From NCBI GenBank assembly GCA_022508635.1, contig JAFLUV010000002.1, positions 1-35,773 on the forward strand: DNA of 35,773 nucleotides, given 5' to 3'. Below the pieces are notes generated by a model. The model was not told the origin of the DNA and ran no database searches. It worked only from the letters and a program-made list of their open reading frames with translations. A program made the position numbers and the translations under genes. This stretch comes from Prevotellaceae bacterium (GTDB lineage Bacteria > Bacteroidota > Bacteroidia > Bacteroidales > Bacteroidaceae). The stretch's first letter is position 1, and the number at the start of each line of letters is the position of its first letter. This document shows positions 1-7,867 of the stretch, piece by piece.

Positions 1-663
1 TCAGCCATTTATGATGGTGCGTACCAGTTCTGCATCGGTATGTCCGTTATTGCGCAGGGATCCGTGTATTTCGTATGCACCTGTCTGGTCAAGGATATGT
101 CGGGCATTCTGGGCGTTGACTCCTGCTCCCGGCATGATGGATATACGACCTGCTGACAGTTTCACTAACTTTCGGAGCAGGGGAATGCCTTGTTCTGCCG
201 TGGCGGCCTGACCGGAGGTGAGCAGGCGATGACAGCCCAAGGATATAATTTGTTCCAGAGCCTCTTCCGGCCGTACACAGACATCAAATGCACGGTGGAA
301 GGTGATGTTCATGCCTTCTGCTTCACCTGCAAGGCGGCGTATCGTTTCTTCGTCAATGCTACCGTCCGGTCTTAATGCACCGATTACTACGCCACCTGCT
401 CCCAACTCCCGTGCATGCCGTATGTCGCGTTGCATGCAGGACACTTCGTCCCTGTCGTACATGAAATTCCCTTCGCGGGGACGGATGAGTACCTGGACGT
501 GTATGCCCATATCCACAGCCTGTTCTATCATGCCTGCAGACGGTGTCAGGCCGTCCAAGGCAAGGGCTTGGCATAGCTCTATACGATGGGCACCTCCTTC
601 TACGGCTGCACGAACGCTCTGTAAGTCGGCGCAGCAGACTTCTAACGTCAGTTTTTGTATCAT
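1..663 (-). CDS. cutC: CutC family protein (TIM barrel)
   Basis: Predicted CutC-family TIM-barrel protein of 220 residues, historically linked to copper homeostasis, although its biochemical role is unsettled. Family motifs seen in order: LEVCCADL near the N-terminus, VLIRPREGNF, TFHRAFD, LLTSGQ, MPGAG and YEIHGS near the C-terminus. The length matches the usual 210-250 residues. An upstream in-frame ATG at 711 would add 16 residues with no family similarity; I prefer 663 because the protein then begins MIQKLTLEVCC as relatives do. The stop codon is the first three bases of the window. It is the last minus-strand gene here and appears to have its own promoter at 854-884, with a hairpin between promoter and gene. 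Confidence 0.9.
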   Translation of the reverse strand: MIQKLTLEVCCADLQSVRAAVEGGAHRIELCQALALDGLTPSAGMIEQAVDMGIHVQVLIRPREGNFMYDRDEVSCMQRDIRHARELGAGGVVIGALRPDGSIDEETIRRLAGEAEGMNITFHRAFDVCVRPEEALEQIISLGCHRLLTSGQAATAEQGIPLLRKLVKLSAGRISIMPGAGVNAQNARHILDQTGAYEIHGSLRNNGHTDAELVRTIING

Positions 664-761
664 ATCTGTTCTATGTTGACTTGTCTGTACTATTCTATTA
701 TTGGTTTTCATTCACTTTTAATGCACAGGCCGCGCTTCATCCCAAAGATTGGAGCGGACCA

Positions 762-795
762 TAAAAAAAAGAGAGTGGCTTCACAGCTACTCTCT
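762..795 (-). terminator. Intrinsic-terminator-like hairpin before cutC
   Basis: Bases 770-780 and 785-795 form an 11-bp stem with one G-U pair and a TCAC loop. On the minus strand it is followed directly by eight T residues (763-770), a textbook rho-independent terminator. It could end the transcript of the upstream sugar kinase gene. It also lies downstream of a promoter-like sequence at 854-884, so it may instead end a short RNA or attenuate cutC. Confidence 0.8.
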
Positions 796-849
796 TCCAC
801 TTTGGTATTAGCTTTTGTTTAAGGTAAAAAGATTGTTTTCAGGATAACT
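763..849 (-). ncRNA. Candidate small RNA or cutC attenuator leader
   Basis: A transcript starting a few bases after the TACCTTTG box at 854-861 would be about 85 nt, contain no ATG and end at the strong hairpin plus U-tract at 762-795. This architecture fits either a free small RNA or a 5' leader that conditionally terminates before cutC. A short alternative pairing (AGTGG upstream of the stem with CCACT inside its 3' arm) could compete with the terminator, but it is only 5 bp. Nothing in the sequence matches an RNA family I recognise. Confidence 0.35.
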
Positions 850-853
850 GATG

Positions 854-884
854 CAAAGGTACGGCATTTTTATGCACTCTGCAA
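854..884 (-). promoter_or_regulatory. Bacteroidetes-type promoter (cutC leader)
   Basis: Read on the minus strand, a TTG at 884-882 is followed after 20 bases by TACCTTTG at 861-854, matching the Bacteroidetes -33/-7 consensus TTTG...TAnnTTTG. It would start transcription near 848 and run toward cutC through the hairpin at 762-795. Confidence 0.55.
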
Positions 885-943
885 GGTTTGGTTATATGTT
901 TTGTAACATATTTTGTTGTTTTTGTGCTTAACAGGGTAAAAAA

Positions 944-1792
944 TCATGTGAAACAGTGATATTTCGCGATCTCTTCAATGGGTCGGCGCAAAATTCTGCC
1001 CATTATCATGCCTGTTGCAGTGGTAGCCTTGGTTAGTTCTTCAGCAAATTGATAAGCGATGCCGCCGACATAGTGAACAGGCATGGCGGACTGTCCGTAA
1101 GCAGCAACGTTTCGTGTCAAAAACAGGCGAAAGGCATTGACCAGCATGTCGTGGATGGCAGGATGTGTGCGATGTTCTGCAATGAAGGGCACAAAAGAAG
1201 CCAGAAAGGCATTGGCAGCAGGTTTGCGATAGACATGCTCTATGATGTCTGCCTGTGAGAACTTGTACTTGCTGTTGAAGTCTTGCCTGAGCGTATCGGG
1301 CAGAATACCCTTGAAGAGGTCTGAGAGCAGCGTCTTGCCCAGCATGGCTCCGCTGCCTTCATCGCCCAAGATATAGCCCAAAGGCGGTGTGTTGCGCGTA
1401 ATCTTCTTGCCGTCATAGAGACAGCTATTGGCACCTGTACCCAGGATGCAGGCAATGCCCGGTTCATGTGCGCAAAGGGCTCGTGCGGCTCCAAGCAAAT
1501 CACTTTCTACCTCTATCCTACAATCAAGCATGAGTTCATGAAGGACGCTTTTCACATTGCTGCTAAACGGTTCTATACAACCTGCGCCATAGAAATAAAC
1601 GGTTTGCAACTCTGCGCGAAGCGGAAGCCTGGGTAGTAGTTGTTGATGTATTACATTATATATAATAGCGCGCGCGTCGCGCGCGGGATTGATGCCATCG
1701 GTGTGCAGTTCAGTGTATGTTCCGTCGGGACGGACAAGAAGCCAATCGGTCTTGGTGGAGCCGCTGTCAGCAATAAGTATTCCTTTAGTCAT
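944..1792 (-). CDS. N-acetylglucosamine kinase (BadF/BadG ATPase family)
   Basis: ASKHA-fold sugar kinase of the BadF/BadG/BcrA/BcrD group, expected to phosphorylate N-acetylglucosamine or a similar amino sugar with ATP in the cytoplasm. Visible motifs: phosphate-1 loop ADSGSTKTDWLLV at the N-terminus, phosphate-2 loop ILGTGANSCLYDG near residue 115, and ILGDEGSGAMLGK near residue 140. The 282-residue length is normal. Bacteroidales relatives are annotated as GlcNAc kinases; the exact substrate is inferred from family only. It follows secG by 67 bp containing a 10-bp hairpin, and I see no TAnnTTTG promoter in that gap, so it is probably read through from secG at reduced level. Confidence 0.85.
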   Translation of the reverse strand: MTKGILIADSGSTKTDWLLVRPDGTYTELHTDGINPARDARAIIYNVIHQQLLPRLPLRAELQTVYFYGAGCIEPFSSNVKSVLHELMLDCRIEVESDLLGAARALCAHEPGIACILGTGANSCLYDGKKITRNTPPLGYILGDEGSGAMLGKTLLSDLFKGILPDTLRQDFNSKYKFSQADIIEHVYRKPAANAFLASFVPFIAEHRTHPAIHDMLVNAFRLFLTRNVAAYGQSAMPVHYVGGIAYQFAEELTKATTATGMIMGRILRRPIEEIAKYHCFT

Positions 1793-1805
1793 GGCGGATA
1801 TAGAG

Positions 1806-1840
1806 AAGGGGCAAGAAACAGAAACTGCTCCTTGCCCCTT
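1806..1840 (-). terminator. Hairpin between secG and the sugar kinase
   Basis: Perfect 10-bp inverted repeat AAGGGGCAAG (1806-1815) and CTTGCCCCTT (1831-1840) with a 15-base loop. On the minus strand it is followed by only a weak pyrimidine run (TTCTCTATAT) and lies 13 bases before the kinase ATG. It may be a leaky terminator or mRNA end-stabiliser that separates secG expression from the kinase. Confidence 0.5.
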
Positions 1841-1859
1841 TTGTGCTTACTCTGTGAGA

Positions 1860-2207
1860 TTACTGGGCAGGAGCCTCAGTAGGTGCATCGGTAGCAGCAG
1901 GCTGTTCCATGGCAGGAATGTTGCCGGGATTGGTGGGAGCCTGTTCGATGGCTTGCTGCATGATGACAGAGTCGGAACTACCCGATCCAGGCAAGCAAGC
2001 GACACTGATAACGCTCAGGGCAATCATGGTGATGGCAAGACCCCATGTTGCCTTCTCAATGAAATTAGTTGTTTTGGGAGCACCCAGAATCTGGTTGTTG
2101 CTGGCGTAGTCTGCAGCTAAGCCGCCGCCTTTTGATTCCTGAATCAGTACGATAAGGCACATGAAGATGGAAGCCAGTACAATCAGGATTACGATAGATG
2201 TGTACAT
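1860..2207 (-). CDS. secG: Preprotein translocase subunit SecG
   Basis: Auxiliary inner-membrane subunit of the SecYEG channel. Two hydrophobic helices (about residues 4-22 and 54-72) flank the conserved cytoplasmic stretch LIQESKGGGLAADYA, the SecG signature. The tail from about residue 85 is a Pro/Ala/Glu/Thr-rich extension of low complexity, common in Bacteroidales SecG. It starts 3 bases after the preceding TPR-like gene ends, so the two are almost certainly co-transcribed. Confidence 0.93.
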   Translation of the reverse strand: MYTSIVILIVLASIFMCLIVLIQESKGGGLAADYASNNQILGAPKTTNFIEKATWGLAITMIALSVISVACLPGSGSSDSVIMQQAIEQAPTNPGNIPAMEQPAATDAPTEAPAQ

Positions 2208-2210
2208 GTG

Positions 2211-2948
2211 TTATTTGTGTTTATTATTTATTATTAGTTTCTCAAGAAAACGTATTTGGTCTGCAAAGTAACGATTTTTTTTTGGATATTTCAAGGAAAG
2301 CTGCCTGATAATTTTGACTGCGTTCTCATATTTGCCTTGTTTGATGTAAATGCCAGCCATTATTTCAGTCAGAATTTCATTCTCTCCGCCTTTTGGGGAT
2401 GTTTTTTCCGCTTGCGGTTCATTCTTCTCGGCCACTCGCTCGACCGCCTCATCCAGGATGATTCTTCCGGGTTCATTCTCCAGGAACTCCTCTACGACTC
2501 CGCCACCGTTCATAGGGAGTGCTTCCTGGCTTTCGCGTCCTTCCTGGCTTTCACGCTGCAGTAGGTAGCCAATGTAGTCCTGTGTAGCATCGATGGGATG
2601 GCTGACAGGTGCAATGGGTGTCTGTGCTTCAAGGAAGTTGTCTATCAGACTTACCGTGCGTGAGGCAGATGGTTCGCTCACGTCATCATAGCGTTTGCGT
2701 TCTTCGGCATGCGTATAGTGAGGCTCCTCTGTGAGCCGGAAGATGGCTTCTCGCTCGGGCACAAGAATGGCAGTTCGGCGCAATGTCTCATCATAGGCAG
2801 GAGCGTGCATTTTATAAAGAGCCTGCAGGAGCAGGATGCGGGCTATGTGGAAATAGGGATGCTCCTGCGTGAGGGCGAGTAAATGTGCCGCAGCATCTTC
2901 GTCAATGGTGTCGGGGCGCCGGATATAGTCTATGAGTTGTCGTTGCAT
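2211..2948 (-). CDS. TPR-like conserved Bacteroidales protein
   Basis: 245-residue protein without signal peptide or membrane segment. The first about 80 residues are helical (QEHPYFHIARILLLQALYK), the middle (about 85-185) is acidic and low complexity, and the C-terminus (about 195-240) contains one good TPR-like helical pair, with GIYIKQGKYENAVKIIRQL followed by a KYPKKN turn. This looks like the uncharacterised tetratricopeptide protein found between lptE and secG in Bacteroidales; no function is known to me. Its position between two envelope-biogenesis genes suggests, weakly, a role in protein export or outer-membrane assembly. Gap to lptE is 37 bases. Confidence 0.8.
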   Translation of the reverse strand: MQRQLIDYIRRPDTIDEDAAAHLLALTQEHPYFHIARILLLQALYKMHAPAYDETLRRTAILVPEREAIFRLTEEPHYTHAEERKRYDDVSEPSASRTVSLIDNFLEAQTPIAPVSHPIDATQDYIGYLLQRESQEGRESQEALPMNGGGVVEEFLENEPGRIILDEAVERVAEKNEPQAEKTSPKGGENEILTEIMAGIYIKQGKYENAVKIIRQLSLKYPKKNRYFADQIRFLEKLIINNKHK

Positions 2949-2985
2949 AGTCTTCTTGCAGAGGTGAAATGAGTATGTGGGACGT

Positions 2986-3498
2986 TTACCAATTGGCTAC
3001 CGTAGCATTAAATATCTGGTCGGTGATGTCTTTAACCATTTGTGTGACAAGTTCTTCCTGCACAGCCGTGAGTTGTTGCGAGGCATCGTACTCCGCAGTT
3101 GCGGAGAACTGACGTTCAAAATCATCGGTATGCTTCTTGTTGTTGACGAAACGAACGTTGACAGTCATCTTAAGCTGTACCTGGCTGCTGTAACCATCGC
3201 TGGAAATACCCTTGTTGTATTGGTCGAATCCTGTTATCTCGCCGGCGAGCTGCATGTCACCGTTCTTTTTTACTTGTTGTAGTTTTGTCTGGCTGGCGTA
3301 GATGTCTGTGAGCTTGTTCTGGAATATACTTTGCATGGGAGCCCAGACATAGGTGCTGCGTATGGGAAAGTTGTCAATCTGGATGGTCTTTGTCGTCTCA
3401 TAGTCGATGCTGGCACCATTGAAGCGATAGCTGATGGTACATGCCGATACAAGCAGTGCGGCGAGCAACGGCAAAGTGCGAACCAAGCGTTTATTCAT
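2986..3498 (-). CDS. lptE: LptE-like LPS assembly lipoprotein
   Basis: 170-residue lipoprotein. The N-terminus MNKRLVRTLPLLAALLVSAC is a lipoprotein signal with a lipobox (LVSAC), so the mature protein begins at Cys20. The following CTISYRFNGASID and the later alternating beta/amphipathic pattern match the Bacteroidetes LptE family (LPS transport with LptD at the outer membrane). The start at 3498 was chosen because it gives this signal; longer in-frame starts would extend it into the sigma-54 gene. It overlaps the end of that upstream gene by 8 bases, implying translational coupling. Confidence 0.85.
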   Translation of the reverse strand: MNKRLVRTLPLLAALLVSACTISYRFNGASIDYETTKTIQIDNFPIRSTYVWAPMQSIFQNKLTDIYASQTKLQQVKKNGDMQLAGEITGFDQYNKGISSDGYSSQVQLKMTVNVRFVNNKKHTDDFERQFSATAEYDASQQLTAVQEELVTQMVKDITDQIFNATVANW

Positions 3499-4750
3499 CG
3501 ATACCATAGGCTTTGATTTTCCGATAGAGTGTGCGTTCGCTGATGCCAAGCTCTTCAGCAGCCAGTTTGCGCCGGTAGTGGTTGCGCTGAAGTGCAAGCA
3601 GAATGTTTCGTTTCTCCATGTCGCCGATATTGAGCGTCTCATCATCAATGATTTCCTCAGCAGTAGGGATATCCACGTCAAGAGGATGGGTATTTCTGCC
3701 TTCATGCAAGGAACGATAAGTATGTGCTATCGGTGGTGTACCTTTCTGAGTATTAATGGGCACAGGCATTGTCGTGCCGGTCTGTGCGTCGTGCCATGCT
3801 TCGCCTCCGTGCAGCTTCTGTTTGAGTTCCTGCACCTCAGAGCGAAGTTCAAAGACGGCATGAGCCAAAATTTTTATCTCCTGTTCGTAATCATGCTGGG
3901 TGCTCGATTTGTTACTCCCTTCTATGGTAGCAATGCCGGTGTCAGCCTCGGAGTTAGGGGTAATGCCATGCTTGGCAAGCATTTCCGGCGTGATGTTGCG
4001 ACTCTGGGAGAGGATGCTCAGCTGTTCCGTGATGTTGCGCAACTGTCGTATATTGCCAGGCCATTTGTAGGAATTGACGACGGCCTCCGCCTCCGAAGTG
4101 AGGCGTATGGGCTCTGGAATGTTGTAGCGTTGTGCAGTGTCGAGGGCGAACTTCTTGAAAAGAAGAACGGCATCTCCCTGGCGGTCGCGAAGGGGCGGTA
4201 TTTTGATGTTGATGGTGCAGAGGCGATAGTAGAGGTCTTCGCGGAAACGTCCCTGCTTGATGGCGTTGGGGATGTCCACGTTGGTCGCAGCCACGATACG
4301 TGCATTGGTCTTGCGTGGCATGCTGCTGCCTACTCGCAGGTATTCGCCTGTCTCCAAGACGCGCAGCAATCGTGCCTGCGTACTCATAGGCAGTTCGCCT
4401 ACCTCATCAAGGAAAAGCGTACCGCCGTCAGCTGTACCGAAATAACCCTCGTGTTCACCAATAGCGCTGGTAAAGGATCCCTTTTCGTGTCCGAAAAGCT
4501 CACTGTCAATAGTTCCTTCGGGTATGGAACCGCAGTTAATGGCAATGTATGTTTTGCCGCGTCTTTTGCTATAGTCGTGTATGACACGTGGAATGACTTC
4601 TTTACCCACGCCGCTTTCGCCCTGTATGAGGACGGAGAGGTCGGTGGGTGCCACGAGAACGGCTGTGGCGAGAGCTTCACGCAGTGCTTCGTTGCGTCCC
4701 ACTATGCCATAGCGGTTCATCAACGTCTGCATATCGGGATTTGTAGTCAT
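3491..4750 (-). CDS. Sigma-54-dependent activator lacking a receiver domain
   Basis: AAA+ enhancer-binding protein of 419 residues. It has no N-terminal receiver; the AAA+ core begins near residue 15, with Walker A GESGVGKE at 44-51, Walker B TLFLDE at 111-116, and the arginine-finger region FREDLYYRL. A Fis-type helix-turn-helix occupies about 392-419 (KLAAEELGISERTLYRKI). Between them, residues about 240-385 hold a variable linker with a predicted coiled coil. The sigma-54 contact loop, normally GAFTGA, reads GSFTSA at 91-96, an unusual double change. Without a receiver, control may come through expression or a partner. It overlaps the pdxA-like gene by 4 bases (ATGA) and lptE by 8, so it sits in the middle of an operon. 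Confidence 0.9.
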   Translation of the reverse strand: MTTNPDMQTLMNRYGIVGRNEALREALATAVLVAPTDLSVLIQGESGVGKEVIPRVIHDYSKRRGKTYIAINCGSIPEGTIDSELFGHEKGSFTSAIGEHEGYFGTADGGTLFLDEVGELPMSTQARLLRVLETGEYLRVGSSMPRKTNARIVAATNVDIPNAIKQGRFREDLYYRLCTINIKIPPLRDRQGDAVLLFKKFALDTAQRYNIPEPIRLTSEAEAVVNSYKWPGNIRQLRNITEQLSILSQSRNITPEMLAKHGITPNSEADTGIATIEGSNKSSTQHDYEQEIKILAHAVFELRSEVQELKQKLHGGEAWHDAQTGTTMPVPINTQKGTPPIAHTYRSLHEGRNTHPLDVDIPTAEEIIDDETLNIGDMEKRNILLALQRNHYRRKLAAEELGISERTLYRKIKAYGIDE

Positions 4751-5556
4751 GATGCCGTTTCTGTATTATCAGTTTTCTTATTTGCCTGTGCTGCCTCATC
4801 TCTCTTGCGCTCGTCTCTCTTGTCGCGGAAAAGCTTGGGAAGGATGTTTTTTCGTGCCTCGTCATAAAAAACACGATTTCGGATAACGTCGATGGCAGTA
4901 TAAAAAGGATGCGTCAGCCAGGAAACATCGGCTATTCCTTCTTCAATTTCTTTCGTCTGTCCCGGCAGACAGATAGCAGTAATGACCGTATTTCCGCCGG
5001 CATAGTAGCAGACGGGGGCTTCCTGCGCAACTTCTACAATGATATGTTGTGCAAGTTCTTTGCCTCTGACGATGATGCCGTCGAAATGTATTATTGTGTC
5101 CTCTGCCAAAATCTGTTCTAAGGTATAGGGGCCATAGGTATTGATGCCCTGCTCTATTGTGACTTGATTGGCAAGGTCTGGGTTTTGCATGCCAGTCTCC
5201 TGGACAATGGCAATACGCGGCGAACGCAGGTCAAAGTCACGTTCAAGGACGTTGCGAAGCTTGATGACATCTTCTGCGGTCGGCTCCTCTGCAGTTGGCA
5301 TGACATGTGTCCTTCCAGTTACTATAATCTCGGTGGCATTGGCAAGATACTTTGCCGGTTCGTTTGTCTGACCAAGTACCAACGCGGCTACCTTACCATC
5401 GTTGAGGTCGTTAAAGGCTGTTTCCTCTTGCCCTGCACCATAGACAATGGGTGTGCAGATCTCATGCATGGCAGGATCTTCGAAGAGTTTATCCGCGAGT
5501 TCCTGAGTTGTGGCATCGTAGTTGCCTTGGATGATGGCTATCTTGAGTTTCTCCAT
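4747..5556 (-). CDS. Degenerate PdxA-like protein, probably not catalytic
   Basis: 269-residue protein recognisably derived from PdxA (4-hydroxythreonine-4-phosphate dehydrogenase of vitamin B6 synthesis). The N-terminus MEKLKIAIIQG and the C-terminus (YTAIDVIRNRVFYDEA followed by LPKLFRDKRDERKRDE) resemble Bacteroidales PdxA. The protein is 60-100 residues shorter than true PdxA and the three metal-histidine motifs look lost: the GHTE-type segment aligns with LGQTNEPAKYL, the NPHAGD segment with GMQNPD, and the MYHDQG segment with IIVRGKELAQ. The reading frame is intact and the gene sits in tight coupling with its neighbours, so it is probably expressed with a changed role rather than decayed. 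The alignment was done by eye. Confidence 0.75.
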   Translation of the reverse strand: MEKLKIAIIQGNYDATTQELADKLFEDPAMHEICTPIVYGAGQEETAFNDLNDGKVAALVLGQTNEPAKYLANATEIIVTGRTHVMPTAEEPTAEDVIKLRNVLERDFDLRSPRIAIVQETGMQNPDLANQVTIEQGINTYGPYTLEQILAEDTIIHFDGIIVRGKELAQHIIVEVAQEAPVCYYAGGNTVITAICLPGQTKEIEEGIADVSWLTHPFYTAIDVIRNRVFYDEARKNILPKLFRDKRDERKRDEAAQANKKTDNTETAS

Positions 5557-5595
5557 GTATGTCTGGTTATTGTGTCACGTTCTTATATGAGCAGT

Positions 5596-6636
5596 TCATT
5601 GTTGTGTGGGGGCTTTCTCCTCTTCCATCCCTGTGTCAATGAGCGAGAATTGTTCCTCTGGAAGTTGCAGCGTATAAAGCGATCCTTCAAGGCGGCGAAT
5701 CAGTCCGCGCTTCATCTTTTCTGGAGCATAGACAAAGCCCTCGACTACAATGACACGGTTCGTCTCAGTGTCAACACGGAAATGACTGACGAAGGGACCG
5801 CCCATGCAATCGTTCTCCATGTACCAGAGGCCGCGTGCCTCCATCGCATAGCGGTTGTGTACTACGATAGGCTTGACCATTGAGCACAGTGTATCAGTCT
5901 TCATATACATACCGGGCTTTTCGCCAGGGAGGTTTGCCTTCATGACCGAGTCACGCTTGGCAAGCATGTATTCCTTGTTGAACGTTTCCGGACCCTCATA
6001 GGGATAGCTGTACATGACAATGTTTTCCAGTCCGCTGGCCGTGTTGTTACTTGTCCAGAAAAAATGTTCGCCTTCCTTGTAACTGGTGAGTTCCTTGGGA
6101 GCATAGAAACGACATGTGAAAATTTGCCAAGCCAGATCATAAGTGACTTTTGAGTATTTTTTCTCCAGTTCCTTGATGAGACGGTTCATTTCAGAGCGTG
6201 TCAGAAAGTCAATCACATCCTGTTTGTGGTCGATGCAGAACTGCCTGAACTCTTCCTCGCTCGGACTATTGATGGTGAGTACAATCTGATCCATGGCATA
6301 CTTGTTGCGCATGAAGCGCATGCCGGTGCGGGAGTATTGTGTCTTGTCAATGTTGACCTGTATAATATTTCGGAAGATGCTGAAGGCCTGGTCGAGGTTT
6401 TTCGGCTCAATCTGCATGATACGGAATGAACGTTCGCTCTGCGGCAAATAAGGAACATCGGTGTCAAGGATGTCAAAGAGAGCCCGTCCTGCTGGGTCAT
6501 TCCACGTCTTGTTGTCAAGCACGACAAGTACTTCATATGGACGTCCGCTGGCTTGTGGAAAGAAGTGCTCCCTCTTGCAGCTGCCTAAAAGAAGCAGGCA
6601 CAGGAACGCTGTTAAGGAGAATAAATAGTGTTTCAT
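5596..6636 (-). CDS. DUF4837 family lipoprotein
   Basis: 346-residue envelope protein with a lipoprotein signal: MKHYLFSLTAFLCLLLLGSC, lipobox LLGSC, Cys20 predicted to be lipidated. The mature part matches the Bacteroidetes family DUF4837 as I recall it (RPYEVLVVLDNKTWNDPAGRAL near the N-terminus, VLTINSPSEEEF in the middle and a RFYAPKELTSYKEG segment). The function is unknown. It follows rlmN by 15 bases and precedes the pdxA-like gene by 39, an arrangement I recall from other Bacteroidales. Confidence 0.85.
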   Translation of the reverse strand: MKHYLFSLTAFLCLLLLGSCKREHFFPQASGRPYEVLVVLDNKTWNDPAGRALFDILDTDVPYLPQSERSFRIMQIEPKNLDQAFSIFRNIIQVNIDKTQYSRTGMRFMRNKYAMDQIVLTINSPSEEEFRQFCIDHKQDVIDFLTRSEMNRLIKELEKKYSKVTYDLAWQIFTCRFYAPKELTSYKEGEHFFWTSNNTASGLENIVMYSYPYEGPETFNKEYMLAKRDSVMKANLPGEKPGMYMKTDTLCSMVKPIVVHNRYAMEARGLWYMENDCMGGPFVSHFRVDTETNRVIVVEGFVYAPEKMKRGLIRRLEGSLYTLQLPEEQFSLIDTGMEEEKAPTQQ

Positions 6637-6651
6637 AATCTGTTATTACTT

Positions 6652-7707
6652 TTATGATGTGGCATTACATTCTTCATGAGTCCCTAATTTCCCGGCAGAA
6701 ACCGAGTGCAGTAGTCCGCAGGCTGCATAGATGTCCTGTCCACGGCTGGCGCGAATGGTGGTGGTCACACCGTGATGTGTCAGGTAGTCGCGCAGCCAGA
6801 CCATCTTTTCCTCCGAAACGCCATGGTAAGGTGTGTCAGGTATCTCATGGAAACGAATCAGGTTGATGCGGCATTCCAGAGGGGAGAGCAAGCGTACCAA
6901 TTCGCGGGCATGACGCTCTGTATCGTTGAGACCGTCAAAGACGATGTACTCAAAACTGAGTCTTCGTTGGTGACTCCAGTCTTGTTGCCGGAGTAGTGTC
7001 AGTAACTGGGTGATGCCGTATGTTTTCTCTGAGGGCATCATTTTGAGGCGTTCATCTGGGAAAGGATTGTGCAGGCTAATGGCAAGGTGGCAATTGCTCT
7101 CTAAAAGGAAACGTTCCACACTTTGTCGTACACCAACCGTGGAAACAGTGATACGCTTGGGGCTCCATGCCCAGCCCTCAGGAGCAGTGAGCAGACTGGT
7201 GGCTCGTAGTACGGCATCCAGGTTGTCCATTGGCTCGCCTTGGCCCATGAAGACAATGTTGGTGAGTAGCTCGCTGTTTGGCACGGAATAGACTTGGTTA
7301 AGGATGTCTGTTGCAGAGAGGTTTCCTCCGAAGCCTTGCCTGCCTGTCATGCAGAAGCGGCATCCCATTCGGCATCCGACTTGCGAACTGACACATAGTG
7401 TGGCGCGGTCGCCGTCGGGGATGAAGACGCATTCCACTTCCTGACCGTTTTCTGTGGGGAAGAGATATTTTGCTGTCCCGTCAATGCTTTGTTGCACGTC
7501 ACATGGCGGCACACAGCCTATGGTGTAGCGTTCTGCCAGAACCGTGCGGCTTTTAAGCGACAGGTTGGTCATCTCTTCGATGCATTTTACCCGCTTGCCG
7601 TAGATCCACTCTGCTATCTGCTTTGCTGCATAGCCAGGCAACCCCTCCTCGGTACAGATCGTCTTCAGTTCGTCCAGCGTTTTGCCAAGCAGTTTCTTCT
7701 TTCCCAT
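6652..7707 (-). CDS. rlmN: 23S rRNA (adenine-2503-C2)-methyltransferase RlmN
   Basis: Radical-SAM enzyme that methylates C2 of A2503 in 23S rRNA and A37 in some tRNAs, a translation-fidelity function in the cytoplasm. The Cx3Cx2C cluster motif is seen as CRMGCRFC near residue 112. GQGEPMDN follows near residue 155, and the catalytic C-terminal cysteine lies in GQDIYAACGLL near residue 328. The 351-residue length is normal. It is the first gene of the minus-strand cluster, with a TATCTTTG box at 7726-7733. Confidence 0.95.
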   Translation of the reverse strand: MGKKKLLGKTLDELKTICTEEGLPGYAAKQIAEWIYGKRVKCIEEMTNLSLKSRTVLAERYTIGCVPPCDVQQSIDGTAKYLFPTENGQEVECVFIPDGDRATLCVSSQVGCRMGCRFCMTGRQGFGGNLSATDILNQVYSVPNSELLTNIVFMGQGEPMDNLDAVLRATSLLTAPEGWAWSPKRITVSTVGVRQSVERFLLESNCHLAISLHNPFPDERLKMMPSEKTYGITQLLTLLRQQDWSHQRRLSFEYIVFDGLNDTERHARELVRLLSPLECRINLIRFHEIPDTPYHGVSEEKMVWLRDYLTHHGVTTTIRASRGQDIYAACGLLHSVSAGKLGTHEECNATS

Positions 7708-7725
7708 TTCACTAATTTAATTATG

Positions 7726-7733
7726 CAAAGATA
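7726..7733 (-). promoter_or_regulatory. -7 promoter box for the rlmN cluster
   Basis: Minus-strand TATCTTTG ends 18 bases before the rlmN ATG, fitting TAnnTTTG. No clear TTTG lies at -33, so strength is uncertain. This is the likely start of the cluster running down to secG. Confidence 0.5.
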
Positions 7734-7807
7734 TACATTGTTATGTGTATATAGTACGGTGCGGTAGAAGAAGTTTGAATTTATGTTTTTTTTGCATAAA
7801 TAATGTG

Positions 7808-7835
7808 TTTGTTTAGAGAAAATTCCTTATCTTTG
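7808..7835 (+). promoter_or_regulatory. Promoter for the GH109-type gene
   Basis: TTTG at 7808-7811 and TATCTTTG at 7828-7835. The spacer of 16 bases is shorter than the usual 19-21. The -7 box is 32 bases before the ATG at 7868. Confidence 0.5.
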
Positions 7836-7867
7836 TTCCGAATAAAACCATAAAATCACGAAAAACA

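Noticed and set aside
3434-4867. 477-codon open frame on the plus strand opposite the sigma-54 activator and pdxA-like genes
   Set aside because: It is antisense to two proteins with clear family motifs, shows no recognisable domain, and has the irregular composition of a mirror frame.
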